NCBI GenBank assembly: GCA_022791315.1
Contig: JAAVYW010000047.1
Location: forward strand, 1-44,825
Origin: Oscillospiraceae bacterium
GTDB lineage: Bacteria; Bacillota; Clostridia; Oscillospirales; Ruminococcaceae
Direction: 5' to 3'
DNA length: 44,825 bases
The notes beneath the pieces are model-generated. The model had not been told where the DNA came from and did not search any database. It saw only the letters and a list, made by a program, of their open reading frames with translations. Below are positions 17,548 through 26,145 of the stretch, piece by piece. Position 1 is the stretch's first letter. Every line of letters starts with the position of its first letter. Made by a program: the position numbers and the translations under genes.

Positions 17548-19482
17548 CTATTTTGTCCAGCGGACACTCTCCAAATAGTCGGTGGGGTCTAGGAAGACAC
17601 CGTTTTTGCGTACTTCAAAGTGCACATGGTTGCCGCTGGCGTTACCGGTTTGGCCCACGGCAGCGATGACATCGCCCTTGCGCACGGTGTCCCCGGGGGA
17701 GACATAGACGGCGCTGCAATGGGCATAGAGGGTGATGACATTATTCCCGTGGTTGATGGCGACATACTGGCCGTAGCCGCCGTTCCAGCCGCTGGTCTTG
17801 GCGATTTCCACAGTGCCGCTTTCGGCGGCATAGATATTGGTGCCCTCGGGGCCGGCTAAGTCGGCCCCGGTGTGGCCGGAGTATTCCCAGATACCGCAGC
17901 TCAGGTAGCCGTTGGCACTGGGCCAGAGGAAGGTCATGCCGATGTCCACCGGTTCGTCCTGGGAGGAGGCGGAATAGGAGCCGGCATTGCTGCCCACAGT
18001 GCGTTCCTCAGCCACGGCGGGTTTGGTGATTTCTACATTGGTGATGATGCGGGTGACCTCGACACCGTTGACGCGCTCTACCTGGGCGGTAACCACCCGT
18101 TCCCCGTCCTCCCCTTCGGTGAGGAGGGAGGAGTGGCCCACAGAGAGGCGGGCGTCCTCCACCTCGTAGACCTCATGGGGGATGACCTCGGTATAAGTCT
18201 CCTGGGTGGTGACACTCACCGGCAGGAAGGGCAGCGCGCGGGAGATGCGGATGACCTGGCCCGGCTGCAGCTCCTCGTCGGTGATGTCGTCGTTTAGGGT
18301 TTGGAGGGTCACCAGGGAGACACGGGATTTCTGGGCAATGCTCAACAGGGTATCCCCCTCCTCCACAGTGTAGGAGCGGTCGGAGCCCCGTTTGCGGCCG
18401 ATGCGGGAGCAGAGATCTGACAGGGGTACGGCGCTGGAAACCGGATAGAGGCCGGAGCGGATAACCACATTGTCAGAGAATTTCAGGGTTTCGCCGGGCT
18501 GGCCGGTGCCCTGGGCCCGCAGGAGACCGTCCAGATAGCGCTGGAGGCTATCGCCGTCCTCCACGGCGCCGTAGAACTGGCCGTTGATGTACAGGCCGCT
18601 CAGCTCCTGCACCACCTGGCCGGAGGCGGAAATCAGATTGTCACACAGCTCCTCGGGGGTACTGAAGACAGTGCCGTCCGCCACCCGGGTGAGGGTGAAG
18701 GAGGGGGTGGAGACCACCTTCTCGCTCTCGTCGTCATAGACGATACGGGATTGGAGGATTTCCTCGGCCCGGTCGTAGTCGTCTTCACTGGCTACCAGGC
18801 CCAGCTCTGTGCCGCCGTATTCCACAATCACGCCGTATGTAACCCGGTTGTAATAGCTGATAGTGGAGAAGAGCAGCAGCAGCGCCGCCAGGGGGCAGAC
18901 ATAGTTGAGGGACCGGCGCAGGAACCGCCCCAGGAAGGTGAAGAGCCCGATGAGGGCCGCCAGGGAGGCGGACAGCCGCCGCTGATACCCCTGGCCCTTG
19001 GCGGATTCCAGGCTTTCCAGCGCGCCGGAGAGGATTTCCCGGTCCCGGGTGAGGGGTTCCAGGGCGTAATGGCTCAGGCGGTGGGTGCGCTCGGCCAGGT
19101 TATCCCGCAGTACATCCTTTTCCCGGGTGAGGGAATCCCCCAGCCGGACCGTGTACCGCCGCGCCCTGCGCTGGGCCTGTTTGGCCCGGCGCAGCAGCTT
19201 GAGGCCGAGATAGGTGCACAGGCGGATGAGCTTGCCCACCCGGCCGGGCTTGTCCCCCTTTTCAGGGGAGGGCTCTGGGGCTGCCTGCTGTACCTGAGGC
19301 TCCTTGGGGGAGAGGGGGGGAGCCGCGGGGGCAGGGGGCAAAGGCAATCCGCCCGGCAGGCCCTCCTGCATGACTGTCTGCACCAGGGAGTCATCTGTAT
19401 GTCGGGATCTGTTTTCTCCGCTGGGAGAAGAGGGACGCCGGGGGTTGTCCTGGGCGTCGTCCTGTTTCTTTCCGAAGAACAC
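17548..19482 (-). CDS. Membrane-anchored M23 peptidase with LysM and G5 domains
   Basis: This ~644-residue wall hydrolase has a long charged cytoplasmic N terminus (~190 residues) with Pro-rich and Arg-rich parts. One membrane helix follows (~195-214, PLAALLLLFSTISYY). A LysM repeat (~373-418, YTVEEGDTLLSIAQ), a G5 domain (~425-500) and an M23 domain (~535-640) lie outside. Zinc ligands are His540 and Asp544 (GHTGADL) and HVH at 622-624, all kept, so it is probably an active peptidoglycan endopeptidase. Residue numbers count from GTG 19491, which abuts its ribosome site; GTG 19482 or TTG 19485 have better spacing. It precedes murA on the same strand, 259 bases away. Confidence 0.92.
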   Translation of the reverse strand: MFFGKKQDDAQDNPRRPSSPSGENRSRHTDDSLVQTVMQEGLPGGLPLPPAPAAPPLSPKEPQVQQAAPEPSPEKGDKPGRVGKLIRLCTYLGLKLLRRAKQAQRRARRYTVRLGDSLTREKDVLRDNLAERTHRLSHYALEPLTRDREILSGALESLESAKGQGYQRRLSASLAALIGLFTFLGRFLRRSLNYVCPLAALLLLFSTISYYNRVTYGVIVEYGGTELGLVASEDDYDRAEEILQSRIVYDDESEKVVSTPSFTLTRVADGTVFSTPEELCDNLISASGQVVQELSGLYINGQFYGAVEDGDSLQRYLDGLLRAQGTGQPGETLKFSDNVVIRSGLYPVSSAVPLSDLCSRIGRKRGSDRSYTVEEGDTLLSIAQKSRVSLVTLQTLNDDITDEELQPGQVIRISRALPFLPVSVTTQETYTEVIPHEVYEVEDARLSVGHSSLLTEGEDGERVVTAQVERVNGVEVTRIITNVEITKPAVAEERTVGSNAGSYSASSQDEPVDIGMTFLWPSANGYLSCGIWEYSGHTGADLAGPEGTNIYAAESGTVEIAKTSGWNGGYGQYVAINHGNNVITLYAHCSAVYVSPGDTVRKGDVIAAVGQTGNASGNHVHFEVRKNGVFLDPTDYLESVRWTK

Positions 19483-19683
19483 CAAATCCACTCCTTTCCA
19501 ATTGTTTGGCTTTGCCGTTCTCTACCATTATACACTTTTTCCGGCAAAAGGCAATGCTTCCAGACCATCCACAAACTTCCATTGGGATAGATTGGCTAAA
19601 ACAATGGAGAAGATTTTGGCGAATTTTCACGAAAAAGTGGGGAGAAATGCCGGTTTCCGGCAGGGCTTCCAGCATTTACTGGG

Positions 19684-20607
19684 CTAGCTCCTGCTGCGGA
19701 GGAGGAAGGCATAGGCGCCGGCCATCTCCTGGAAGCGGGCCGCCACGGCCTCCTGGGAGGCGCCGGAGAGGTAATCGGCCCAGAAGGAGAAGGTGGTGAG
19801 CAGGGAAGAGGCGTGGCGCTGGCGCTGGACATGGAGGGGCTCCACCCTTTCCCCAGTGAGGGCGGAGAGGGCCTGGCAATAGTGGAGGGTGAGGCTCTCC
19901 TCGTCCAGGGGGATGCCCATGGCGCTGCCCCGGCTGAAGAAAAAGGAGACATCCCCCGCCCCCTGGCCGACACCCAGGTTTTGAAAATCGCAGAGATAGA
20001 GGGTATCGCCGTTGCAGAGGAGGTTCTCGGGGTGGAAATCACCGTGGCAGACCCGGTAGGGCGGGGCGTTGAGGACAGGGGGCAGGAGGGAGAGGCTATG
20101 GTAAATCTCTTTTAGCAGGGCAAGGTCAAAGCAGCCGGGGTGTTCCCCCAGCACGGCCTGCCAGGCGCGGTAGGCGTTGGCGCTGAAGCCCGGGTCAATG
20201 GCGCAGGGGGAGAAGGAGAGGCCCAGGGGGGCCAGCAGGGCAGGGGGCTGGCTGTGAAGCCGGGCGCAGAGCTCCATGGCCTGCCGGGCCAGGGCGCTGT
20301 CCCACTGTTCATGGGCCACTGGGGTGTGGAAGTCCATCAGCAGAAAGACGGCGTCTTCCGCCTGCCCTCCCCAGCGCAGGGCGGGGACATTGGGCAGGGA
20401 GAGCCGGGCGGCCAGGCGGTAAAAGGCCAGCTCCTTTGCCACTGAGGGCAGGGCTTCCCCCTGGGCGGCCTTGAGGACATAGCGCCTTGCCCCCTCCCGC
20501 AGCGCCCAGAGGGAGGCGCCCCCGGCCCCCACGCGGATTTCCTGCTCCACTTCACAGGCAGAGGGCAGCACGCCTTTTTCCAAGAATTGTTTCAGCAGCT
20601 TTTCCAT
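19684..20607 (-). CDS. APH-type (aminoglycoside phosphotransferase-like) kinase
   Basis: This 307-residue protein has the APH/choline-kinase fold signature: catalytic loop CHGDFHPENLL and metal-binding CDFQNLGVGQGAGDVSFFF. The N-lobe Lys lies in RYVLKAAQGE, and Glu in the AKELAFYRL helix. ATG 20607 has AGAGG 6 bases upstream. Members phosphorylate small molecules such as aminoglycosides, choline, homoserine or methylthioribose. Nothing here points to antibiotic resistance specifically, and the substrate is unknown. Confidence 0.85.
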   Translation of the reverse strand: MEKLLKQFLEKGVLPSACEVEQEIRVGAGGASLWALREGARRYVLKAAQGEALPSVAKELAFYRLAARLSLPNVPALRWGGQAEDAVFLLMDFHTPVAHEQWDSALARQAMELCARLHSQPPALLAPLGLSFSPCAIDPGFSANAYRAWQAVLGEHPGCFDLALLKEIYHSLSLLPPVLNAPPYRVCHGDFHPENLLCNGDTLYLCDFQNLGVGQGAGDVSFFFSRGSAMGIPLDEESLTLHYCQALSALTGERVEPLHVQRQRHASSLLTTFSFWADYLSGASQEAVAARFQEMAGAYAFLLRSRS

Positions 20608-20654
20608 ACGCAACCTCTTTTCTCTGGGCTCTCGTCGATTCCCTGCACCGAACA

Positions 20655-20687
20655 GAATCCCCCATCTGCGCGGCAGACGGGGGATTC
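20655..20687 (-). terminator. Hairpin after the isomerase gene
   Basis: GAATCCCCC-TCTGC pairs with GCAGA-GGGGGATTC around GCG, with one mismatch. It lies just after the stop at 20701; the T tract is modest. Confidence 0.6.
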
Positions 20688-20700
20688 CCTTTGCGAAGGA

Positions 20701-21672
20701 TTAGGCCCAGGTCATGGCGCCCTTGGGCTGTTTGATGAGCACCTCGTTTAGCAGGGAGGCGGCTTTTTCCAGGCCCTCGGAGCGGGACATGATGCTGTCC
20801 TCGTGCTCGATGCTGACGGCGTAATCGTAACCCACCAGGCGCAGGTTGCTGACAATGTCTTTCCAGAACTGGTAGCCGTTGCCGTAGCCCACGGAACGGA
20901 AGACCCAGGAGCGGTTGATTTCGTCGCCGTAGTGCTTGGTGTCCAGGACGCCGTTGACAGCGGTGTTGAGTTCATCCACCTTGGTGTCCTTGGCGTGGAA
21001 GTGGAAGATGGCCCCGGCTTTGCCCAGCTGGCGGATGACGGCCACAGGGTCCATACCCTGCCAGATGATGTGGGAGGGGTCTAAGTTGGCGCCGATTTCG
21101 GGGCCAACAGCCGCCCGCAGCTTTAACAGGGATTCGGTGTTGTAGACACAGAAGCCGGGATGGAGTTCCAGGCCGATTTTGTCCACACCGTGGGCCTTGG
21201 CGAACTTGACTTCCTCTTTCCAGTAGGGGATGAGGACTTCATTCCACTGCCATTCCAGGATGGACAGGAAATCGTCCGGCCAGGGGCAGGTGACCCAGTT
21301 GGGGTACTTGGAATTCTCACAGTCGCCAGGGCAGCCGGAGAAAGTGTTGATTTGATGGATGCCCATTTTCTCCGCCATCAGGATGGCGTTGTTCATGTCC
21401 TTCTGGAAGCCCTCGCGCAGTGCCTTATCGGGGTGCACCGGGTTGCTGTGGACGCTCAGGGCGCTCACTTCCAGGCCGGAATCCTGGATGGTTTTCATGA
21501 ACTCGGCAAACTTCGCCTCGTCATGGAGCAGGACTTCGGGATTGCAGTGGGCGTTACCGGGATAGCCGCCGCAGGCAATCTCAATCATCTCGATGCCGAT
21601 GGACTTGAAATAGTCCAGGGACTCTTTGAAAGGGGTATCGGAATACAGGGTAGTAAATACACCAAGTTTCAA
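20701..21672 (-). CDS. Sugar phosphate isomerase/epimerase-like TIM-barrel protein
   Basis: This 323-residue AP-endonuclease-2-type barrel keeps the four usual metal-ligand positions: Glu in GLELHPGF, Asp in ANLDPSHI, His in FHFHAKDTK and Glu in VSIEHEDS. It starts at TTG 21672 with AAAGGATG upstream. It lies 150 bases after the Gfo/Idh gene on the same strand. Such oxidoreductase/isomerase pairs act in inositol, 3-keto-glycoside and C-glycoside breakdown. The real substrate is unknown. Confidence 0.88.
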   Translation of the reverse strand: MKLGVFTTLYSDTPFKESLDYFKSIGIEMIEIACGGYPGNAHCNPEVLLHDEAKFAEFMKTIQDSGLEVSALSVHSNPVHPDKALREGFQKDMNNAILMAEKMGIHQINTFSGCPGDCENSKYPNWVTCPWPDDFLSILEWQWNEVLIPYWKEEVKFAKAHGVDKIGLELHPGFCVYNTESLLKLRAAVGPEIGANLDPSHIIWQGMDPVAVIRQLGKAGAIFHFHAKDTKVDELNTAVNGVLDTKHYGDEINRSWVFRSVGYGNGYQFWKDIVSNLRLVGYDYAVSIEHEDSIMSRSEGLEKAASLLNEVLIKQPKGAMTWA

Positions 21673-21705
21673 GAGGATTCATCCTTTCTGTTTGGAATGA
21701 TAACG

Positions 21706-21780
21706 GGGCAGCGCCGGCGAAGGGCCTAAGCCGGATGGCAAGGTATTTTAGCCTTGCCCAAACCCACCGGGACGCTGCCC
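21706..21780. other. Branched inverted-repeat structure between two co-oriented genes
   Basis: An outer stem GGGCAGCG/CGCTGCCC (21706-21713, 21773-21780) encloses two hairpins, CCGGC/GCCGG (21714-21718, 21730-21734) and GGCAAGG/CCTTGCC (21737-21743, 21752-21758). It could be an mRNA-processing or regulatory structure between the Gfo/Idh and isomerase genes. Confidence 0.55.
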
Positions 21781-21822
21781 TGGGACTTTTGTAATAGGGC
21801 CAAGGATGTGGGAATCCCTGGA

Positions 21823-22929
21823 CTAATCGAAGAACACGGGCTTGCCGGTCTTGCTGGATTCGTAGATGGCCTCCAGGATTTGGGTGACGACAATGGCCTG
21901 CTCGGGGAGGACAGTGGGGATAGTGTCGTTGCGGACGGCGTCAATCCACTGCTGGGCCTCTTTGCCCTCGGGGGTGGAGGAGCCGCCCTCATAGAAGGCC
22001 ACGCCGCCCACGTTCAGGTCAGGTTTTTCCACAATCATGCGGCCGTGCTTGACGCTGTTGATGCGCAGGGAGGTATAGCCCTTTTCGCCGTGTTCGGCCT
22101 TCATGTCGGCGCCGGCCAGGGTGCCGCAGAGGCTGGTTTTGGCCTCGTCCACATCCAGGGTGTTGAGGGCCCAGGCGGATTCCAGGACAATGGTGGCGCC
22201 GTTTTTCATGCGGATGAAGCCAAAGGCGGAATCCTCTACCGTGAATTCCTCGGGGTCCCATTCGCCGAAGGTGTTGGCGGTGTTGCGCTGGTCAGCCAGC
22301 TTGCGGTAGGTCTTGCCCACCACCATTTCGGGCTCGTAGTTATTCATCATCCACAGGGTGAGGTCCAGGGCATGGGTGCCGATGTCGATGAGGGGGCCGC
22401 CGCCCTGCTCAAACTCATTGAGGAACACGCCCCAGGTGGGAACAGCACGCCGCCGCAGGGCATGGGCCTTGGCATAGTAAATCTCGCCCAGCTCGCCCGC
22501 GTCGCAGGCGGCCTTTAAGTACTGGGAGTCGGCCCGCTGCCGCGCCTGATAGCCGATGGTGAGCTTTTTGCCGGTACGCTTGGCAGCTTCCAGCATTTTC
22601 TGGGCATCGGCATAGGTTTTGGCCATGGGCTTTTCGCACATGACATGCTTGCCGGCTTCCAGGGCATCCACAGTGATAAAGCTGTGGGAGCGGTTGGGGG
22701 TGAGGACATGGACAACCTCGATGTCCTTATCCTTGAGCAGCTCCTTGTAGTCCGTATAGACTTTGGCGTCTTCGGTGCCGTATTCGGCGGCGGCTTTCAC
22801 GGCGCGCTCTTCGATGATATCGCAGAAAGCCACCATCTCCACACCTTTCACGGCCTTTAGGCTGGGCATGTGCTTGCCGTTGGCAATGCCGCCGCAGCCG
22901 ATGATTCCGACTTTTACAATTCTCTCCAT
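21823..22929 (-). CDS. Gfo/Idh/MocA-family NAD(P)-dependent oxidoreductase
   Basis: This 368-residue protein has an N-terminal Rossmann fold (KVGIIGCGGIANGKHM), the catalytic Lys motif CEKPMAK, and the C-terminal DIGTHALDLTLWMM with substrate-binding Asp/His. ATG 22929 has AAAGGAG 8 bases upstream; the open frame upstream is not credible. It is probably co-transcribed with the isomerase gene downstream. It likely oxidises a sugar, inositol or glycoside hydroxyl in the cytoplasm. Confidence 0.92.
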   Translation of the reverse strand: MERIVKVGIIGCGGIANGKHMPSLKAVKGVEMVAFCDIIEERAVKAAAEYGTEDAKVYTDYKELLKDKDIEVVHVLTPNRSHSFITVDALEAGKHVMCEKPMAKTYADAQKMLEAAKRTGKKLTIGYQARQRADSQYLKAACDAGELGEIYYAKAHALRRRAVPTWGVFLNEFEQGGGPLIDIGTHALDLTLWMMNNYEPEMVVGKTYRKLADQRNTANTFGEWDPEEFTVEDSAFGFIRMKNGATIVLESAWALNTLDVDEAKTSLCGTLAGADMKAEHGEKGYTSLRINSVKHGRMIVEKPDLNVGGVAFYEGGSSTPEGKEAQQWIDAVRNDTIPTVLPEQAIVVTQILEAIYESSKTGKPVFFD

Positions 22930-23572
22930 AGGACATTCTCCTTTTGTCTTTTTGATTCTCTGGAAAATCACAGGGCGGGCAGGGAGCGGCTTTGATGGCC
23001 GCTGAGAAAAGTCCACCCTATTTTCTCCTATTCTACCTCATATTAGGGGAAAAAGAAAGGGATTTTTGTGAAAAATTGCGGGGAGAATTTTGGGGGTTTT
23101 GCCTGTGTCGGGGGGCGTCCGGTTGCAGCGGAGTGGCGGGCAGCGTAATTTGGCTTTTCTTGTTTATCGCAGTGGGCGGAATCTTCCTTTTCCGAGGTGG
23201 TGTTTGGTATCTAAGGCAAGGCTATCTTCCGACCAACATGTCGCCGCTAGAATTGTGCCTGTTTCCGTTTTTGGCGCTGTTTAGGTTTTTTCTTGGAAGG
23301 GGCCTTGGCTGGCATTGCTTTTTCTTAGCTGGGATATTACGTGGGATTGTCGGTTCCCGCACCGACGGGCGGTTTCCTTTTGGTGCGAAAAGGAAACGAA
23401 ACGCACTTAAGGGGAGGGGGAAAGTGTGCTTTCCCCCTCCCCTTAAGAATCCGCTCCCTCTATCCGGGGGACGGGGGGACGTTGGTTGGTTTGGGGGTTT
23501 GATGGGTTTGGGTTTCTCGCCCTACAGGAATTGAGGGTTTAAAATAGGGGGGAGATGGGGAGGAACTGCCCA
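22930..23572. other. 643-base noncoding region with three perfect hairpins
   Basis: No credible gene is present. Hairpins are GTCGGT/ACCGAC (23349-23366), GTTTCCTTTT/AAAAGGAAAC (23372-23397), and a 19-bp perfect stem with loop TGTG (23406-23447). On the minus strand the first part, reading TCGGTGCGGGAACCGAC, resembles the start of repeat copies A and B, so this may be a decayed reverse-oriented relative. The big stem may end LacI transcription, though it lies about 130 bases past the stop. Confidence 0.6.
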
Positions 23573-24559
23573 TCACTTTTTATGGACAGAATCGCGGAGG
23601 ATGAGTTCATGGCCTAATAGGACTTGGCGGCGTTTGAGGAGGCCGCCTTCGATGCGGCGGCAGAGGAGCTCGGCAGCGATTTGGCCGGCGCGTTCTAGGG
23701 GGAGGGATACGGTGGAGAGGGGAGGGTCGCTGTGGAGGCAGAGCTCGGTACCGCCGAAGCCGCAGATGGAGACGTCGGCGGCAAGGCCCATCTCGCGGGC
23801 CTGTTCCAGGGCGGCGAGGGCGGTGACATCGCTGCCGCAGAGGATGGCGGTGGGGGGGAAGGAGAGGTGGAGGAGTTCCCGGGTGATGCGGCGGGCGCTG
23901 TCGTAGTCTACGGCGCCCTCTACAGAGAGGGCGGGGTCGGGGAGGATGCCCGCCTGTTCCAGGGCCTGGCGGTAGCCGTGGCGCTTGAGGGCCTCGGGGC
24001 CGGGGCCGCCCTCGGACAGGAGGGCCACCCGCCGGTGGCCCAGGCCGCAGAGGGTTTCCACGGCGTGGGCGGCGGCCAGGGCATAGTCAGGCGCGGCGAC
24101 GGGGATGTCCAGGCCCTCCAAGTAGGTAAGGCACTGCACCACCGGAAATTCCCGGGCCAGGCGGACAAGGGAGGAGGGCTCCCCCTCGAAGGAGAGGAAG
24201 ACGGCGCCGTCCCACAGGCGGGAGCGGAGCTGGTCAATGCACTTTTGTTCCAATGCGGGGCTGTGGTGGGTGATGCCGAAGAGCACGTCATAGCCCAGGG
24301 AGGCGGCCTTCCACTGGATGCCCTGGGCGGCCCGTTCGCAGAAGGGGTCTTCCAGGGAAGGGGCCACTGCCAGCAGTTTATGGGTGCGGGCCATGCGCAG
24401 GGCGCTGCCCAGGAGGTTGGGCTCATAGCCCAGCTTGCGGGCGGCCTGGCGCACCTTGGCCTGGGTCTCCTGGGAGACCGGGGGTTTGCCGCTGAAGACC
24501 CGGGAGACCGTGGCTGTGGAGACCCCGGCCAGCTGGGCAACGTCCTTAATCGTAGCCAT
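23573..24559 (-). CDS. LacI-family transcriptional regulator
   Basis: This 328-residue protein has the LacI HTH (TIKDVAQLAGVSTATVSRVF) and hinge helix region (PNLLGSALRMARTHKL). A periplasmic-binding-like sensor domain follows, with ending FGGTELCLHSDPPLSTVSLP. It probably represses nearby sugar genes until a sugar binds. Its ATG overlaps the stop of the esterase-fRMsr gene (TGATG), so the two are coupled. No clear operator palindrome was found near the GH43 or esterase promoters. Confidence 0.95.
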   Translation of the reverse strand: MATIKDVAQLAGVSTATVSRVFSGKPPVSQETQAKVRQAARKLGYEPNLLGSALRMARTHKLLAVAPSLEDPFCERAAQGIQWKAASLGYDVLFGITHHSPALEQKCIDQLRSRLWDGAVFLSFEGEPSSLVRLAREFPVVQCLTYLEGLDIPVAAPDYALAAAHAVETLCGLGHRRVALLSEGGPGPEALKRHGYRQALEQAGILPDPALSVEGAVDYDSARRITRELLHLSFPPTAILCGSDVTALAALEQAREMGLAADVSICGFGGTELCLHSDPPLSTVSLPLERAGQIAAELLCRRIEGGLLKRRQVLLGHELILRDSVHKK

Positions 24560-26109
24560 CAGAGCGCCCCCAAGTAAAAGGAGAGCTGGGCGGCGATGGG
24601 CAGCAGGCCGGCTTTATCCTCCTCGGTGAAGCGGGCGGGGAGGGGGGAATCCAGGTCCAGCACCCCCACCACCTCGCCGTCCCGCCGCAGGGGGAGCACC
24701 AGCTCGCTGCGGGAGGCGCTGTCGCAGGCGATATGGCCGGGGAAGGCGTGGACATCCTCTACCAGCACTGCCCGGTTCTCCGCTGCCGCCGTTCCGCAGA
24801 CCCCCTTGCCCAGGGGGATACGGGTACAGGCGGGCTTGCCCTGGAAGGGGCCAAGCACCAGGGTATCGCCCCGCAGCAGGTAGAAGCCCGCCCAGTTGAC
24901 ATTGGGCAGCCACTCATATAGCAGCGCCGCCCCGTTGGAGAGGCTGGTGATAGAAGGGTCTTCCGGGGAGAGGAGGGTATCCAGGGTTTCGGCCAGCTCC
25001 CGGTAGAAGGGGGAGACGGGGATTTGCATGGCGGGGGCTGTTTCCGGGGACAGGGCCTGGGCAATGAAATCGTAGGCCTTTTCGCCGCACCAACGGTGGC
25101 CGCCGTGGAAAATGTGGTGGACAAGGTTTTGCTCTTTCCCAAAGAGGGAGTAGGCCCTGCGGGTGACGGCGGCCTGCTCCAGGGCGTTGACAGGGCCGCG
25201 GGGGCCGTTTAACGGGTCTTCGTCCCCGGTCTCGATGAGGAGGGGGCGGGGGGCGATGAGGGCGGCCAGGTCGCCTATGTCCAGGGTTTCCCAGAGATGG
25301 GGGACATAGTTGCAGCTGCAATTGGAATTTAACAGCAGGAGGGCGTCGTGATAGCCATAGAAGTAGCCGCTGATGACGGCAGCCCTTACCCGGTCGTCCA
25401 AAGCGGAGAGCCACAGGGTTTGGGCCCCGCCGCCGGAGAGGCCCACGCAGGCGATGCGGGCGCTGTCCCAATCCGCCCGGGTTTCGGCGTAGTCAAGCAG
25501 GCGCATCAGGTCCCAGGCACCCATACCTGCCAGGGTTTGGCCCAGGGAGAGGGCCATCTGGTTGATTTCCCGGCAGGTGCTGCCCACGATTTCCTGGGGG
25601 GAATCCCCCTGGAAACCTGCCTCCCGCCGCTGCCCAAAGCCCCGCATATCCGGGCAGAGCACCACGCAGCCCCGGCGGGCAAATTCTGTGCCATAGGTGT
25701 AGTTGTACTTTTCGATGTTGGCCCGCAGCAGGTCACAGTCCCCGTCCAGGCCGGCAATGGCAGTCTTGCCGCCGCTACCGTGGCCGTGGGCGGCGATGAC
25801 CACAGGGCAGGGGGATGATATGGGCCGCTTGGGCAGGAGGAGATAGCTGGTTTGCCAGACATCGGGCTCTACTTGGAGGCGCAGGGGCTGGCGGTGAAAG
25901 TCCCCGGCGTCCTCCGGCTCCCCCAGGACGGGGGAGAGGGGGCAACGCTCAAAGCGGGAAAAGCCCAGCAGCTCCCGCAGGGCGGCCCGTGTGCCCGCTT
26001 TCCAGGCGGCAAAGTCGGCCCTGCTCCCGGCGCGGAGGGAGAGGGGGCGCTGAGTGGATTGGAAAAGGCGGGACAGATGGGGGGTAGTGGGGTAAAAGGC
26101 GGTTTCCAT
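24559..26109 (-). CDS. Fusion of an alpha/beta hydrolase (acetyl-xylan-esterase/dienelactone type) with free methionine-R-sulfoxide reductase
   Basis: This is a single 516-residue frame. Residues ~1-335 are an alpha/beta hydrolase with HGHGSGGK, CPDMRGFGQR, nucleophile elbow GLSGGG, acid ETGDEDPLNG and base FHGGHRW. Residues ~345-516 are a complete fRMsr/MsrC GAF domain: NWAGFYLLRGDTLVLGPFQG, then Cys428, Cys438 and Cys462 at the spacing (10, 24) of E. coli MsrC Cys84/94/118. fRMsr reduces free L-methionine-(R)-sulfoxide using thioredoxin. No signal peptide is seen. ATG 26109 has AAAGGAAG upstream. It is coupled to the LacI gene. Both halves look catalytically complete; why they are joined is unknown. 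Confidence 0.9.
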   Translation of the reverse strand: METAFYPTTPHLSRLFQSTQRPLSLRAGSRADFAAWKAGTRAALRELLGFSRFERCPLSPVLGEPEDAGDFHRQPLRLQVEPDVWQTSYLLLPKRPISSPCPVVIAAHGHGSGGKTAIAGLDGDCDLLRANIEKYNYTYGTEFARRGCVVLCPDMRGFGQRREAGFQGDSPQEIVGSTCREINQMALSLGQTLAGMGAWDLMRLLDYAETRADWDSARIACVGLSGGGAQTLWLSALDDRVRAAVISGYFYGYHDALLLLNSNCSCNYVPHLWETLDIGDLAALIAPRPLLIETGDEDPLNGPRGPVNALEQAAVTRRAYSLFGKEQNLVHHIFHGGHRWCGEKAYDFIAQALSPETAPAMQIPVSPFYRELAETLDTLLSPEDPSITSLSNGAALLYEWLPNVNWAGFYLLRGDTLVLGPFQGKPACTRIPLGKGVCGTAAAENRAVLVEDVHAFPGHIACDSASRSELVLPLRRDGEVVGVLDLDSPLPARFTEEDKAGLLPIAAQLSFYLGAL

Positions 26110-26145
26110 GGCGATGCTTCCTTTCTTTTTGCGGGGTTTGTGTGG

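Noticed and set aside
19684-20607. Aminoglycoside resistance gene
   Set aside because: Only the general APH fold is shown. There is no specific match to a resistance enzyme and no mobile context.
22992-23534. Plus-strand open frame of 180 codons
   Set aside because: It spans perfect hairpins, has no ribosome site and no recognisable fold; treated as noncoding.
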